Source: Actinomycetales bacterium
GTDB lineage: Bacteria > Actinomycetota > Actinomycetes > Mycobacteriales > Micromonosporaceae
DNA: 64,000 bases
Direction: 5' to 3'
Assembly (NCBI GenBank): GCA_002919305.1
Contig: PKFB01000080.1
Location: forward strand, 124,001-188,000
Below the pieces are notes generated by a model. It did no database searches, was not told the origin of the DNA, and saw nothing but the letters and a program-made list of their open reading frames with translations. Below, in pieces: positions 45,091 through 54,600 of the stretch (its first letter is position 1; each line of letters opens with the position of its first letter). The translations under genes were made by a program, and so were the position numbers.

Positions 45091-46191
45091 TCAGCAGGCA
45101 TGACGGCGCGGGCGGATCAGGCAGCGGCAGCGGGGATGCGGTGTCCAACTGCGTCGGCGGATCCGGCCGGGACCCCGCAGCTCCAGGGTGCCGCCCATTG
45201 TCTCCGGCTCTCCGCCGTCGAGGTAGTACAAGGCCTGCATGACGGTCAGTGCGGCTCCCGCGGTGACTACCCCGACCTCGCCGGGCTCGGGTCGCTCCGG
45301 TGTCGTGGCGAGCTGGGCAGCCAGCAGCGGCCAGGCCGGGTCCCGGTCCTGTCGATGCAGGTCAACACACTGCAGACAGGTGGTGCGTCCAGGTTCAACC
45401 AGCGGACCCACCACGACGGTGCCGTCGCGCAGCCACGCCGTCAGATGCGGCTGTCGCCGCAGCGCGTACGTCGTCGCCGCCAGTGGCGCCGGACGGGGCG
45501 TACCCAGGAAGATCACCAGGTCGACGCGTTCCGTCCCCACCGCACACACCTTGGTATCGGGCGCCGCGCGGAGCACCGCGTCCTGGGCGGCCAACAACCG
45601 TGACCGGCCTTCGTCGCCGGGCAACAGACCGCCCACCGCGTGGTCACCGATCGCGGCACGGCCCGGGATCTCCAGCTCCACCCGGCCCACACCCGCGGCG
45701 GCCAGGAGCGCGGCCACCGGGGCGACCATGCGGCCGCGGCCGCATACGCGTACCCGACTGTGATGCCGATTGACGAGCACAGAAGCCGGTGAGCGATCGT
45801 GCGTTCGGTCCGACGAGGCTGGGGCGCCCAGGGAGCGGTTACGGAGCGCGAGGCCAGCGAGCTCTGGTTCCAGGCGGCGGCGTTTGCCCTCTGGCAGGCG
45901 GTGGGCGATCACCGCAGCGGGATCGAACAACAGGCCGGCCGACCGCAACAGCCGCAGCAGCCGGTCCGTGACGGAGGTGGGGATCCCGAGCTGAGCCGCC
46001 TCCTGGTGGATCTGAGGTTCGGTTCGGGTGCCGTCCATCAGGTCAAGCAGCCGGATCTCGGCGAAGTCACCGAACTCCAGCACGACCGCGTGGGACGGAT
46101 CGACGCCGAATTGCACGGTACGCGTGTGCCGCCACAGTCGCACCAACCATGGTGGAAGAAATATCCGCTTCATGGAGGATGACGGTCTCAT
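45091..46191 (-). CDS. ThiF-like / TOMM-type leader-binding protein
   Basis: About 366 aa. The N-terminal 110 residues resemble a small winged or RiPP-recognition-type region (VVLEFGDFAEIRLLDLMDGTR). The rest looks like an E1/ThiF fold with a degraded nucleotide loop (VCGRGRMVAPVAALLAAAGVG) and zinc Cys in CLQCVDLH and CRCL. Actinomycetes carry this single-copy gene at this place; it is often labelled TOMM precursor leader-binding or cyclodehydratase-like. No precursor peptide or dehydrogenase is near. Starts at 46191 or 46173 are both possible; neither has a good ribosome binding site. Confidence 0.7.
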   Translation of the reverse strand: MRPSSSMKRIFLPPWLVRLWRHTRTVQFGVDPSHAVVLEFGDFAEIRLLDLMDGTRTEPQIHQEAAQLGIPTSVTDRLLRLLRSAGLLFDPAAVIAHRLPEGKRRRLEPELAGLALRNRSLGAPASSDRTHDRSPASVLVNRHHSRVRVCGRGRMVAPVAALLAAAGVGRVELEIPGRAAIGDHAVGGLLPGDEGRSRLLAAQDAVLRAAPDTKVCAVGTERVDLVIFLGTPRPAPLAATTYALRRQPHLTAWLRDGTVVVGPLVEPGRTTCLQCVDLHRQDRDPAWPLLAAQLATTPERPEPGEVGVVTAGAALTVMQALYYLDGGEPETMGGTLELRGPGRIRRRSWTPHPRCRCLIRPRRHAC

Positions 46192-46213
46192 CCATATATG
46201 CGAAGAGTCGTGG

Positions 46214-46285
46214 TTGTCCACAGCTGCGGTGGGATATCCACAGCCCGTCCCCAGGTTGTCCACAGGATTGGGCTAGTTATCCACA
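46214..46285 (+). promoter_or_regulatory. Array of four DnaA boxes
   Basis: TTGTCCACA at 46214-46222, ATATCCACA at 46234-46242, TTGTCCACA at 46256-46264 and TTATCCACA at 46277-46285. All are on the plus strand and start 20, 22 and 21 bp apart, close to two helical turns. TTGTCCACA is the usual actinobacterial DnaA box. They stand just upstream of the ThiF-like gene. Confidence 0.8.
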
Positions 46286-46466
46286 ACTCGACGTCGCCAT
46301 TGTCGGATATGCGACAAAGGTGATGGTGGCCTCGATGGGTAGCGCGGGCCGAAACGGCGATGTGGGCTGGATGTGGGGTTCGTCGGCTGGTCATGGCCAG
46401 GGTGAAAAAGCCGGTGGGGCGACGCGTCGCGTCGCCCCACCGGTCAGACGGTCGAGAAGCGGCGGC

Positions 46467-46619
46467 TCACGCCTTGCCGAGGATTCGGTTCATCTTGGTG
46501 CCACAGACCGGACATGTCCCTTTGGCCATTCGGCGTCCGGAGTCGCTCACCGCGACCTCGCCCTGGAAGTCGCGCTTCTCCTTGCACTTCACGCAGTAGC
46601 CGTTATAGGTCTCGGCCAC
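46467..46619 (-). CDS. DUF5679 zinc-ribbon protein
   Basis: A 50-aa protein: CVKC near the N terminus and CPVCGTKMNRILGKA at the C terminus, a four-Cys zinc ribbon. DUF5679 proteins are near-universal in actinomycetes, function unknown. The GTG at 46619 has GAGGAGG 5 nt upstream; the longer frame to 46706 has none. Confidence 0.88.
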   Translation of the reverse strand: MAETYNGYCVKCKEKRDFQGEVAVSDSGRRMAKGTCPVCGTKMNRILGKA

Positions 46620-47109
46620 GATTCCTCCTCTGTCTATCCGGCACGAAACGCGCAGGTTGTGAACTTCGTCCGTAACGAGCTCGTGAACTGAGCTGTAGTC
46701 AGTCACAGACGTGGGTCGTCGTCTCGCGGACCCTACCCAGGGCGTACCCGGTCTCCCTCACTCCTCGTCAGAGCTGTGAGGAACCAAACCCGGACCGGGA
46801 CTGATCGCTCTTTTGATAAGCGATCGCGTATATTGCCCCTAATCTGGACATAGCTCCCCCGACCTGCCGGGAACCCGTCGCCTTCCCCGCGCTCCGGCTT
46901 CGCGGCAGGGTCGGGGGTCTCCGCGGTGTCTGCCGGGACACCGGTGCAGACGCTAAGCAGCCCACCATCCCCCGGTCAACACGACATGCCTGATGAGCAG
47001 GCACATTACCCAGGCTGACGACGGCTACTCATGGCTTATCAGTAACAAAGCGGCGTAATCCGAAGGTCGACCCTGCCGCCTACAGGCCTCTGCCGGATAG
47101 CGTTCGAAC
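46620..47109. other. Intergenic region between divergent genes
   Basis: 490 bp. It includes an inverted repeat GATCGCT (46803-46809) / AGCGATC (46819-46825) directly followed by an A/T-rich TATATT. That is compatible with an operator next to a promoter. No small gene with a ribosome binding site is seen. Confidence 0.4.
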
Positions 47110-47679
47110 GTGGTGGGCAAGCCAGTTCCGGACCCGGTCATCGAGGTACGGCGCAGCGCCAAGCGTCGCCGTACCGTCTCGGCCTACCGGGAGGGAGATC
47201 GTGTGGTGGTCCTGATCCCCGCACGCTTCACCGAGGCCGAGGAGCGCGAGTGGGTCGACCGTATGCTCGAGCGACTCGCGGCCCGGGAACGACGTAGTAG
47301 ACCTGGTGATGACGACCTGTTGGTTCGAGCACGGCGGTTGGGGCGCAAATACTTCCCTGATCATCCCGACGCCCAGCCGGTGAGCGTGCGGTGGGTTGGT
47401 AACCAGCGAGGACGGTGGGGGTCGTGCACCCCTGTGGACCGGACCATCCGATTGTCGGATCGGCTGCAGGGAATGCCCGACTGGGTTATCGACTACGTGC
47501 TGCTGCACGAATTAGCGCACCTGATCGTGGTTGGCCACGGGCGGGACTTCTGGGAACTTCTCAAGCGCTACCCTCGTACCGAACGCGCCCGCGGCTACCT
47601 GGAAGGAGTCGCGGCCGCCGCCGGACTGGATCTACGCGAGGATCTGCCCCCAGACGCCGGGCCACCCGAAGGTGAGTAA
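47110..47679 (+). CDS. YgjP/M48-like metallopeptidase
   Basis: A 189-aa protein. The conserved RWGSCTP segment precedes VLLHELAHLIVVGHGRDFWELL, the extended zinc site HExxH plus a distal His typical of YgjP (WLM-like) peptidases. Soluble, no signal peptide. In actinomycetes it accompanies the DUF2064-like gene, which here overlaps its stop codon (TAATG). The substrate is unknown. GTG start at 47110; a second GTG follows directly. Confidence 0.85.
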   Translation: MVGKPVPDPVIEVRRSAKRRRTVSAYREGDRVVVLIPARFTEAEEREWVDRMLERLAARERRSRPGDDDLLVRARRLGRKYFPDHPDAQPVSVRWVGNQRGRWGSCTPVDRTIRLSDRLQGMPDWVIDYVLLHELAHLIVVGHGRDFWELLKRYPRTERARGYLEGVAAAAGLDLREDLPPDAGPPEGE

Positions 47680-48284
47680 TGACGCGATGTGTGGCGGTCC
47701 TACTCGGACCCGCACAGTGGGTACCCCCTGGAGTCGCACCCGCGCGATGGCGTCGTGCGGTGCTTGAGGACGTGGTGGATCTATTGGCGCCCCTGGCCGA
47801 GGTGGAAACCGCGGTGGTGACGACCGAGGCGGACCGCCCCCTGGCTGAGGCGGTCATCTGGCCGGGGATGCGGGTGTATGTCGTCGACGTGGCTACCCCG
47901 CTGTCCGCGCTGCGGCATCTCGCTCAGGAAGGGTACGCCCAAGCGGCGATCCTGGCCGCGGACGCCCCTGATCTGCCCTCCATGCTGGTAGGGAAGCTGC
48001 TGCGGCCGTTAGGGCGGCGTCAAGCCGCGGCCGCTCCCGATATCGGAGCCGAGCGGGGCCTGCTGGGCCTGGCTGCCGTGCTGCCTCCACCCGAATGGCT
48101 CATCCAGGCCGATCCCACTCTGGAAGAGGCCACTGTGCCGGAGCTGCGTCGCGCCGCCCGGAAGCCGGGTGTGGTGGCCGAAGCGATGGGCTGGTACCGG
48201 CTGCGCGGACCGGAGGCCTTCAGGCGACTCGATCCCGCCCTGGAAGGCTGGGAGGCGACTCGTGCTCTCCTGTCTGGAGTGTAG
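47679..48284 (+). CDS. DUF2064/nucleotidyltransferase-like protein
   Basis: A 201-aa protein with a Rossmann-like core: VAVLLGPAQWVPPG at the start and AAILAADAPDLPSMLVGKLLRPL in the middle, the latter resembling the DAPDLP motif of glycosyl/nucleotidyltransferase-A-fold proteins of the DUF2064 group. The usual N-terminal P-loop-like signature is weak, so catalytic ability is unclear. Coupled to the metallopeptidase gene by a 1-nt overlap. Confidence 0.6.
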   Translation: MTRCVAVLLGPAQWVPPGVAPARWRRAVLEDVVDLLAPLAEVETAVVTTEADRPLAEAVIWPGMRVYVVDVATPLSALRHLAQEGYAQAAILAADAPDLPSMLVGKLLRPLGRRQAAAAPDIGAERGLLGLAAVLPPPEWLIQADPTLEEATVPELRRAARKPGVVAEAMGWYRLRGPEAFRRLDPALEGWEATRALLSGV

Positions 48285-48367
48285 TTAATCGTGAAGAAAA
48301 TCAAGAAGCGCGCGGTATTCGACTTTACGTAACGTTATTGGGTGCGTGCTGTTCGTACACTGCCCCT

Positions 48368-48712
48368 GTGATAAATCAACGCGCTCGATACCGTGCGGCG
48401 GCCGCCTTCAGCGCCTTAGCGATGGGTTTGGCCCTCCTCTCCGCCTGTGGTGGGGAGGGGAGCGAAACGAGCTGTGACCTTAACTCCTGCGAGATCACCT
48501 TCGATCGTGGCGTGGAGGCCAACGCCAATGTGCTGGGAGTTGAGGTGACTTTGGTGGGGATTGAAAACGACATGGTCACCTTAGAGGTCGCCGGTCAGCG
48601 GGTGAGCATCCCGATGGACGGCTCCACCGAAGTCGGCGGCTTCCAGGTGACGATCCAAGAGGTCACCCAAGACAACGTGGTCGTACAGATCAGCAGCGGG
48701 GGTGGGGAGTGA
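48368..48712 (+). CDS. Small lipoprotein
   Basis: A 114-aa secreted lipoprotein: basic start (INQRARYRAAA), hydrophobic segment, then the lipobox LLSAC with the acylated Cys near residue 27. The mature part is small and beta-rich (ANVLGVEVTLVGIEND, VTIQEVTQDNVVVQIS) with one Cys pair. The function is unknown. TACACT at 48356-48361 ends 6 nt before the GTG, so the transcript may be leaderless. Confidence 0.75.
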   Translation: MINQRARYRAAAAFSALAMGLALLSACGGEGSETSCDLNSCEITFDRGVEANANVLGVEVTLVGIENDMVTLEVAGQRVSIPMDGSTEVGGFQVTIQEVTQDNVVVQISSGGGE

Positions 48713-48721
48713 CCAGGCGTG

Positions 48722-48745
48722 GATATGGGGACCGATATGGGGACC
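48722..48745 (+). repeat. 12-bp tandem duplication
   Basis: GATATGGGGACC occurs twice in direct succession, 48722-48733 and 48734-48745, just past the lipoprotein stop. Confidence 0.85.
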
Positions 48746-48786
48746 GGGGCAGCGGGACCGGACCGTCGATCCCGGCACCCCGGTCC
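48741..48786. terminator. Long-loop inverted repeat between convergent genes
   Basis: GGACCGGGG (48741-48749) pairs with CCCCGGTCC (48778-48786), and GGGA/TCCC pairs inside. It lies between the lipoprotein gene and the convergent DUF2342 gene. Confidence 0.45.
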
Positions 48787-48832
48787 TGACGTCTGGCTCT
48801 GACGTCTGGGTATGACGTCTGGTCCTGACGTC
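48787..48832 (+). repeat. 13-bp tandem repeat, four units
   Basis: TGACGTCTGG at 48787, 48800 and 48813, and TGACGTC at 48826: a strict 13-bp period. Each unit holds the palindrome GACGTC. Confidence 0.85.
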
Positions 48833-48848
48833 GTGGTTCCGGCTTCCC

Positions 48849-50177
48849 TCAGCCCTCGGTCCCCTTGTCCCGGGTCTCCGGGTCGTCGCCCTCCCCAGAA
48901 CCGGAGTTGTTCTCGGGGGAACCGCTGTGGCCGGACGTGCCCTCCTCGGGCTCATCGTTCATCTTGAGCACGCTGAAATCCAGGCCTTCCAGCCCGCTGC
49001 CTGCGGAGTGCGCGAACCCGTGCGGATCGGCGAAGTCATCGCTGCTGGGGAGCAGGTCGGGGTGCTCCCACAACGCGTCGCGTCCTTCGACCCCGCGTAC
49101 CTCGCTGAGGGCCTGCCACACCGCCGCGGCCTCCCGCAACCGGCGAGGACGCAACTCCAGTCCGACCAGGGTGGCGAAGGTTTCCTCAGCCGGGCCTCCC
49201 GCGGCGCGCCGCCGCCGGAACGCCTCGGCCAGCCGTACCGCGTTAGGCAGGCGGTTAGCCACCGCCTGGTCCACGACATGGGTGACCCAGCCCTCGACCA
49301 ACGCCAGGATGGTCTCCAGACGGGCGAGCGCGGCCTTCTGCGCTGGTGTGTCCTCGGGGGCGAACACCCCCTCGATGTTGAGTTCCTGCATCGTCTCTGG
49401 ACGCATCGGGTCCAGCTTGCCGAACAGGTCCTCCACCACCGCTTGGTTGACCTTGATGCCGCCCGCGTAGGTCTCCACCGCCGCCAGAATGTGGCTCTTC
49501 AACCACGGCACGTGTTCAAAGAGGCGCTGATGAGCGGCCTCCCGCAGCGCGACGTAGAGCCGGACCTCTTCCTCATCGATCTCCAAGCCCTGGCTGTACG
49601 CCCGGACATTAGCCGGGAGGAGCGCCGCGGTGGCCGACGGACCCAGCGGCAGGCCAATGTCGCTACTGGCCAGCACCTCACCGGCCAGGGAGGCCAGGGC
49701 CTGCCCCAGTTGGCCCCCGAACAACGCCCCGCCGACCGTGCTCATCATGCTGGTCATCGGGCCGAGCTGCCCACGCAGCTGCTCGGGCACCAGGCTGGTC
49801 ATAGCGTCGACCATGTGTCCGGCCACCGGATCACACAGCTTCTGCCAGACCGGCAGTGTGAATTTCACCCACTCCTGGCGGGTCCAGGCCACGGTGGTTC
49901 GGATTCCGGAGGGAAGCCCGGTCACCGGCTCCAACCACAGATCGGCCAGGCGCAGAGCGTCGGCGACCGCGTCCTGGTCGCGACCGGTCGTGGCTGGATC
50001 ATCGCCACGCACCTGTGTCACCGCAATCTGCTGGGCCAACTCCCAGTTGACCGGCCCAGAACCCGGTGCGGTGAAAAGGCGCTGAAGCTGGGCGATGAAT
50101 TGAGCCATCTGCTGCGGATTGTTGGGATCGGGTACACCTCCACCGGGGAGACTGAACCCAAAGGGAATATCGGTCAT
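48849..50177 (-). CDS. DUF2342 zinc-dependent metalloprotease family protein
   Basis: A 442-aa soluble protein. It starts MTDIPFGFSLPGGG, has long helices, and carries REAAHQRLFEHVPWLKSH in the middle, the conserved His/Glu segment of the DUF2342 family (annotated as zinc-dependent metalloprotease or F420-associated). The C terminus is acidic and disordered. The ATG at 50177 has GGAG 6 nt upstream. It diverges from the YlbL-type protease gene, the usual actinobacterial order. Confidence 0.85.
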   Translation of the reverse strand: MTDIPFGFSLPGGGVPDPNNPQQMAQFIAQLQRLFTAPGSGPVNWELAQQIAVTQVRGDDPATTGRDQDAVADALRLADLWLEPVTGLPSGIRTTVAWTRQEWVKFTLPVWQKLCDPVAGHMVDAMTSLVPEQLRGQLGPMTSMMSTVGGALFGGQLGQALASLAGEVLASSDIGLPLGPSATAALLPANVRAYSQGLEIDEEEVRLYVALREAAHQRLFEHVPWLKSHILAAVETYAGGIKVNQAVVEDLFGKLDPMRPETMQELNIEGVFAPEDTPAQKAALARLETILALVEGWVTHVVDQAVANRLPNAVRLAEAFRRRRAAGGPAEETFATLVGLELRPRRLREAAAVWQALSEVRGVEGRDALWEHPDLLPSSDDFADPHGFAHSAGSGLEGLDFSVLKMNDEPEEGTSGHSGSPENNSGSGEGDDPETRDKGTEG

Positions 50178-50309
50178 GGCGTTCTCCGGACCTGCCTCAT
50201 TGTCCCCACGGTACGCGACCGCGACGATCGTCCGCCTGCCGTCATCGTTGCGCTTCCAGCGAACAGGTGCCACGCAGCCGCGTGGCCGACCGCGGTTAGG
50301 CTCGCCTTC

Positions 50310-51317
50310 ATGAAACGTCGCGGGTGGACCGTTGCGGTCGGTGCGGTGTTGGTCGCTGTCCTCACTTGGTTGGTCCTGCGGTTGGAGGTGCCATATGTGA
50401 TCTTCAAACCGGGGCCCACTGAGGATGTGTTGGGAAACTACGACGGCGAGCCGATCATCCGTGTTGACGGCGCCGAGGAAACCTCCTCGGATGGTCAACT
50501 GCGGTTGGTGACCGTCTCGGTGTACAGCGACCCTACCCTTCTCGATGTTCTGTATTCATGGGTAATCGATGACGAGTCGGTCCTGCCGCGGGAATTCGTG
50601 TATCCCCCCGACCGGACCGAGGAGGAGATCGAGCAGGAGAACGCCGCCCAGTTCACCGCCTCCCAGGACAGCGCCGAAACCGCGGCCCTGCGGGAGCTGG
50701 GATGCGAGGTCCACGTCATGGTCACCGGGGTTCGGGAGGGATCACCGGCGCAGGAGGTGCTGCGCGCCGGTGACGAGCTCCTCACCGTCGATGACGAAGC
50801 GGTCACCTCGGTGAACCGGCTGCGGACCCTGCTCGAGACTGAACCGGACCGACCTCACCAGATCGGTTATCTGCGCGACGGCCAGGAGCACATCGTTGAG
50901 GTGACGCCGGGGGAGAGCACCCTGCTGGATCTGGAGTTGGAGCAGGAACAGCCGTGCCAGTACGACGTCGAGTTCGATATCTCTGACATCGGAGGCCCGT
51001 CCGCTGGGCTGATGTTCGCACTGGGGATCATCGACCACGTCGATCCAGAGGATCTCACCGGTGGTTACGTGGTGGCCGGCACCGGGGAGATCAACGATGA
51101 CGGCGAGGTCGGCCCGATCGGGGGTATCCCCCAGAAGCTGGTCGGGGCTCGACGAGACGGCGCCACCGTCTTCCTCACCCCCGAAGCCAACTGTGCTGAG
51201 GCGGTCGCCAACGCGGTGGACGGCCTGATGCTGGTGTCGGTCGCCACCCTGGACGACGCACTCGACGCGTTGGAGGACCTACGGGAAGGACGGCAGCCAC
51301 CACTGTGTGCCGCCTGA
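50310..51317 (+). CDS. YlbL-type PDZ and Lon-domain serine protease
   Basis: A 335-aa membrane protease: one N-terminal transmembrane helix (WTVAVGAVLVAVLTWLVLRL), a PDZ domain (VTGVREGSPAQEVLRAGDELLTVDD) and a Lon-like S16 domain. The catalytic Ser sits in GGPSAGLMFALGI and the Lys in GIPQKLVGARRDG, so the Ser-Lys dyad is complete. ATG at 50310. The same frame runs upstream as an antisense shadow of DUF2342 and should not be read as part of the protein. Confidence 0.92.
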   Translation: MKRRGWTVAVGAVLVAVLTWLVLRLEVPYVIFKPGPTEDVLGNYDGEPIIRVDGAEETSSDGQLRLVTVSVYSDPTLLDVLYSWVIDDESVLPREFVYPPDRTEEEIEQENAAQFTASQDSAETAALRELGCEVHVMVTGVREGSPAQEVLRAGDELLTVDDEAVTSVNRLRTLLETEPDRPHQIGYLRDGQEHIVEVTPGESTLLDLELEQEQPCQYDVEFDISDIGGPSAGLMFALGIIDHVDPEDLTGGYVVAGTGEINDDGEVGPIGGIPQKLVGARRDGATVFLTPEANCAEAVANAVDGLMLVSVATLDDALDALEDLREGRQPPLCAA

Positions 51318-51631
51318 CAGGCCCCGAACCATCCGACGCGCACCGGGTCACGACATGACAACACTGAGACACCACTGGCTGAGACGCCATTAACTCGACG
51401 CCATTAACTCGACACCATTAACTCGGTGCCTCGGCGTACCCCGCCCCGACGGGAACCCCGCCTTAAAGGAGGTTTCGGGGAGTACGCCCCGCCTGTTTCC
51501 ACCGCCGTCCCCCTGTCCGAGGGACGTCGATACCGGGTGCGTAACCAGAACCTGGCAGAATCAGCCACGTACTCTGGACGCCTAGCGTGAACAGGGTCGC
51601 ATCCGCGGCCCGATGACCCTGGGAGTCGTCC
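51318..51631. other. Intergenic region with tandem repeat
   Basis: 314 bp between the protease and UPF0182 genes. It contains the 14-bp triplicated repeat at 51383-51424. No gene is seen. Confidence 0.5.
51383..51424 (+). repeat. 14-bp tandem repeat, three units
   Basis: GACGCCATTAACTC at 51383-51396 and 51397-51410, then GACACCATTAACTC at 51411-51424. Confidence 0.9.
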
Positions 51632-54600
51632 GTGGTAATGCGAACCCCCCTGCCACGCGTGAGTCGACGCGGGCGGGTCGTAGTCGGGATCATCATCGCT
51701 GCCCTGATCCTGTTGATACTGTCCAGCTCAGTCGTGGACCTGCTGGTGGCCTGGCTGTGGTACGACGAGGTCGGCTACACCGAGGTCTTCAGCACGGTGT
51801 TGAACACCCGAGCGCTGCTTTTCGCGGTGTTCGGCGGCGCAATGGGCCTGTGGATAGCCGGAAACCTCTACCTCGCGTACCGGCTCAGACCCCAGCTGCG
51901 GCCCCACTCTCCTGAGCAGCAGAACCTCGAACGCTACCGGATGAGGATCACCCCTCACATCGGCCTGTACATCACCCTGGCCGCGGTGTTGGTGGGGTTG
52001 GTCGCCGGGCTGTCAGCGCAGGGGCGCTGGGAGCAGTGGCTACTGTTCCGCAACTCCCAGGAATTCGGCCGAGGAGATCCACAGTTCAACGTCGACATCG
52101 GCTTCTACATCTTTGAGTACCCGTTCTGGCGCTACCTGCTGAGCGTGGGCTTCACCGCGGTCGTCGTCGCGGTCCTGGGCGCGCTGTTCGTGCATTACCT
52201 CTACGGCGGGGTGCGGCTGCAGGGCGCTGGAGACCGGATGACCGCCGCCGCCCGCGCGCACTTGTCCGTGCTGGTTGCCTTGTTCGTCCTGCTCAAAGCG
52301 GTCGCCTACTACTTCGACCGGTTCGGGCTGGTCTTGGAGGGCAACTCCAGCATCGGGCTCAACGGCGCCGGGTACGCCGACGTCAATGCGCTGCTGGTCG
52401 CCAAGGAGATCCTCATCTGGATCGCGATCATCGTGGCCGTAGCGGTGATCGTGCTGTCCAACTTCGTGGTCCGGAACCTGCTCGCCCCTGGGGTAGCGCT
52501 GGCGCTGGTCGTGATCTCCGCCATCGCGATCGGCGGGGTGTACCCGTGGGCGGTCCAGACCTTCCAGGTCAACCCCAACCAGCGAGACCTTGAGGCCGAG
52601 TACATCGCGCGCTCTATCCAGGAGACCCGCTACGCGTACGGTCTCTACGGCGACAGGTACATCCGGCAGACCTACCGGGCCACCAACACCACCCCGCCAC
52701 AGAGTCTCGCTGAGGACACCGTCACGCAGGAGAGTATCCGGCTGCTGGACCCCAACGTGGTGGCCGACACCTACACCGAGCTGCAGCAGGTACGCGGGTT
52801 CTACGACTTCAACGAGCAGCTCGATATAGACCGCTACGAGGTCGCGCCCGGGGAAGTGCGGGACTACGTCGTCGGGGTCCGAGAGCTCAACCCCAATGAG
52901 CTGGAAGGCAACCAAAGGGACTGGCAGAACCGCCACACCGTCTTCACCCACGGCTACGGCTTCGTGGCCGCCCCCGCCAACCGGATCTGCTCCCGTAGCG
53001 GAGGCCCGTACTTCGTCTCCGGTTTCCTCGCCAGCGAGGAGGAGGCCCCGGAGGATGTGGAGGGGGAGGCCCAACAGGCCCAGCAGGGTGGCGAGTGCGC
53101 AGCCTCCCAGGAAGAGGAGATCTTCGAGGTTGAGCGCCCGCAGATCTACTTCGGGGAGCTGAGCACCGACTACTCCATCGTCGGTGCCCCCGAGGGTGCG
53201 TCGCCCCGCGAGTTCGACCGGCCCACCGCGACGGCGGACGGTGACGCGAGCGAGCAGATCAACATCACCTACGACGGCGAGGGAGGCGTCCCGGTCAACA
53301 CCATGGCCCGGCGGCTCCTGTTCGCCCTCTACTTCTGGGAGACCAACTTCCTGCTGGCGGATGTGTTCAACGAGGAATCCCGGGTTCTGTACAACCGGCA
53401 GCCTCGGGAGCGGGTTCAGGACGTGGCGCCGTTCCTCACCGTGGACGGGGACCCCTACCCCGCGGTGATCAACGGCCGGATCGTGTGGATTCTCGACGGA
53501 TACACCACCGCGTCGACCTTCCCGTACTCGGAGAGCGTCAACCTCGAAGAAGCCGCCAGTGACGCGTTGACGGGCACCGGCACCACCGCCCAGGCCGAGC
53601 AGAACATCAACTACATCCGCAACTCTGTGAAGGCCACCGTCGACGCCTACGACGGCACCGTGACCCTGTACGAGTGGGATGAGACCGACCCGGTGCTGCG
53701 GGCCTGGGACCAGGCGTTCGGCGGCATCATCGTCGACAAGGAAGACATCCCTGAGGAGCTGGCCGCGCACTTCCGCTACCCCGAGGACCTGTTCAAGGTG
53801 CAGCGGGACATCCTGGTGCGGTTCCACGTGACCGACCCGCAGGAGTTCTTCGGTCAGCAGGACTTCTGGGAGGTGCCAGCAGACCCGACCCAGGACGGCA
53901 ACGCCGCCCAGCCCCCGTACTACCTGCTCAGCCGGTTCACGCCGAACCAGGAAGAAGAGGTCTTCCAGCTCACCGCCGCGGTCACCGCGCGTAACCGGGA
54001 GAACCTCGCCGCGCTCATCACCGGCTACTACGAGGACAACGAGCCGCGTCTGGAGGTCCTTGAGCTGCCGGGGAACACCCCGATCCTGGGGCCTGCCCAG
54101 GTCCAACAGCAGATAGACAGCTACCCCGACTTCACACGGGACCGCTCACAGTTCCAGGCCTCCCAGACCGTGGTGTACGGCAACCTGCTCACCTTGCCGG
54201 TGGGCGACGGGCTGCTCTACGTCGAGCCCATCTACCTGCGCAGCAACGACCCAGACGGCAGTTATCCACTGCTGCAGCGGGTGCTGCTCGTCTACGGCGA
54301 GTACGTCTCCTACGCCCCCAACCTTCAGGAGGCCATCCAGAACCTCCTGGAGGCCGCCGCGAGGGGTGAGCCACCGGCCACGGAGGAACCCGCGCCGGAT
54401 GAGGAGGAACCACCCGCCTCACCCAGCCCGGATACGTCTCAGACGCCATCCCCACCGCCGCCGGCGGCGGACGGGGTAGACCCAGAGGTCGCCGCGGCCG
54501 TGGCGGCTATCGACCAGGCCTTGGAGGACCTGCGCCGAGCCCAGGAATCCGGCGACTTCGAGGCCTACGGTCGCGCCCTGGCCGACCTGGAGCGGGCCGT

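Noticed and set aside
46214-46285. DnaA-box array as the chromosomal origin
   Set aside because: No dnaA, dnaN, recF, rpmH or A/T-rich unwinding element is around; kept as a regulatory or titration site only.
48927-51317. A continuous 796-codon plus-strand frame
   Set aside because: Its first 460 codons are antisense to the DUF2342 gene; only the part from the ATG at 50310 is a real protein (PDZ-Lon protease).
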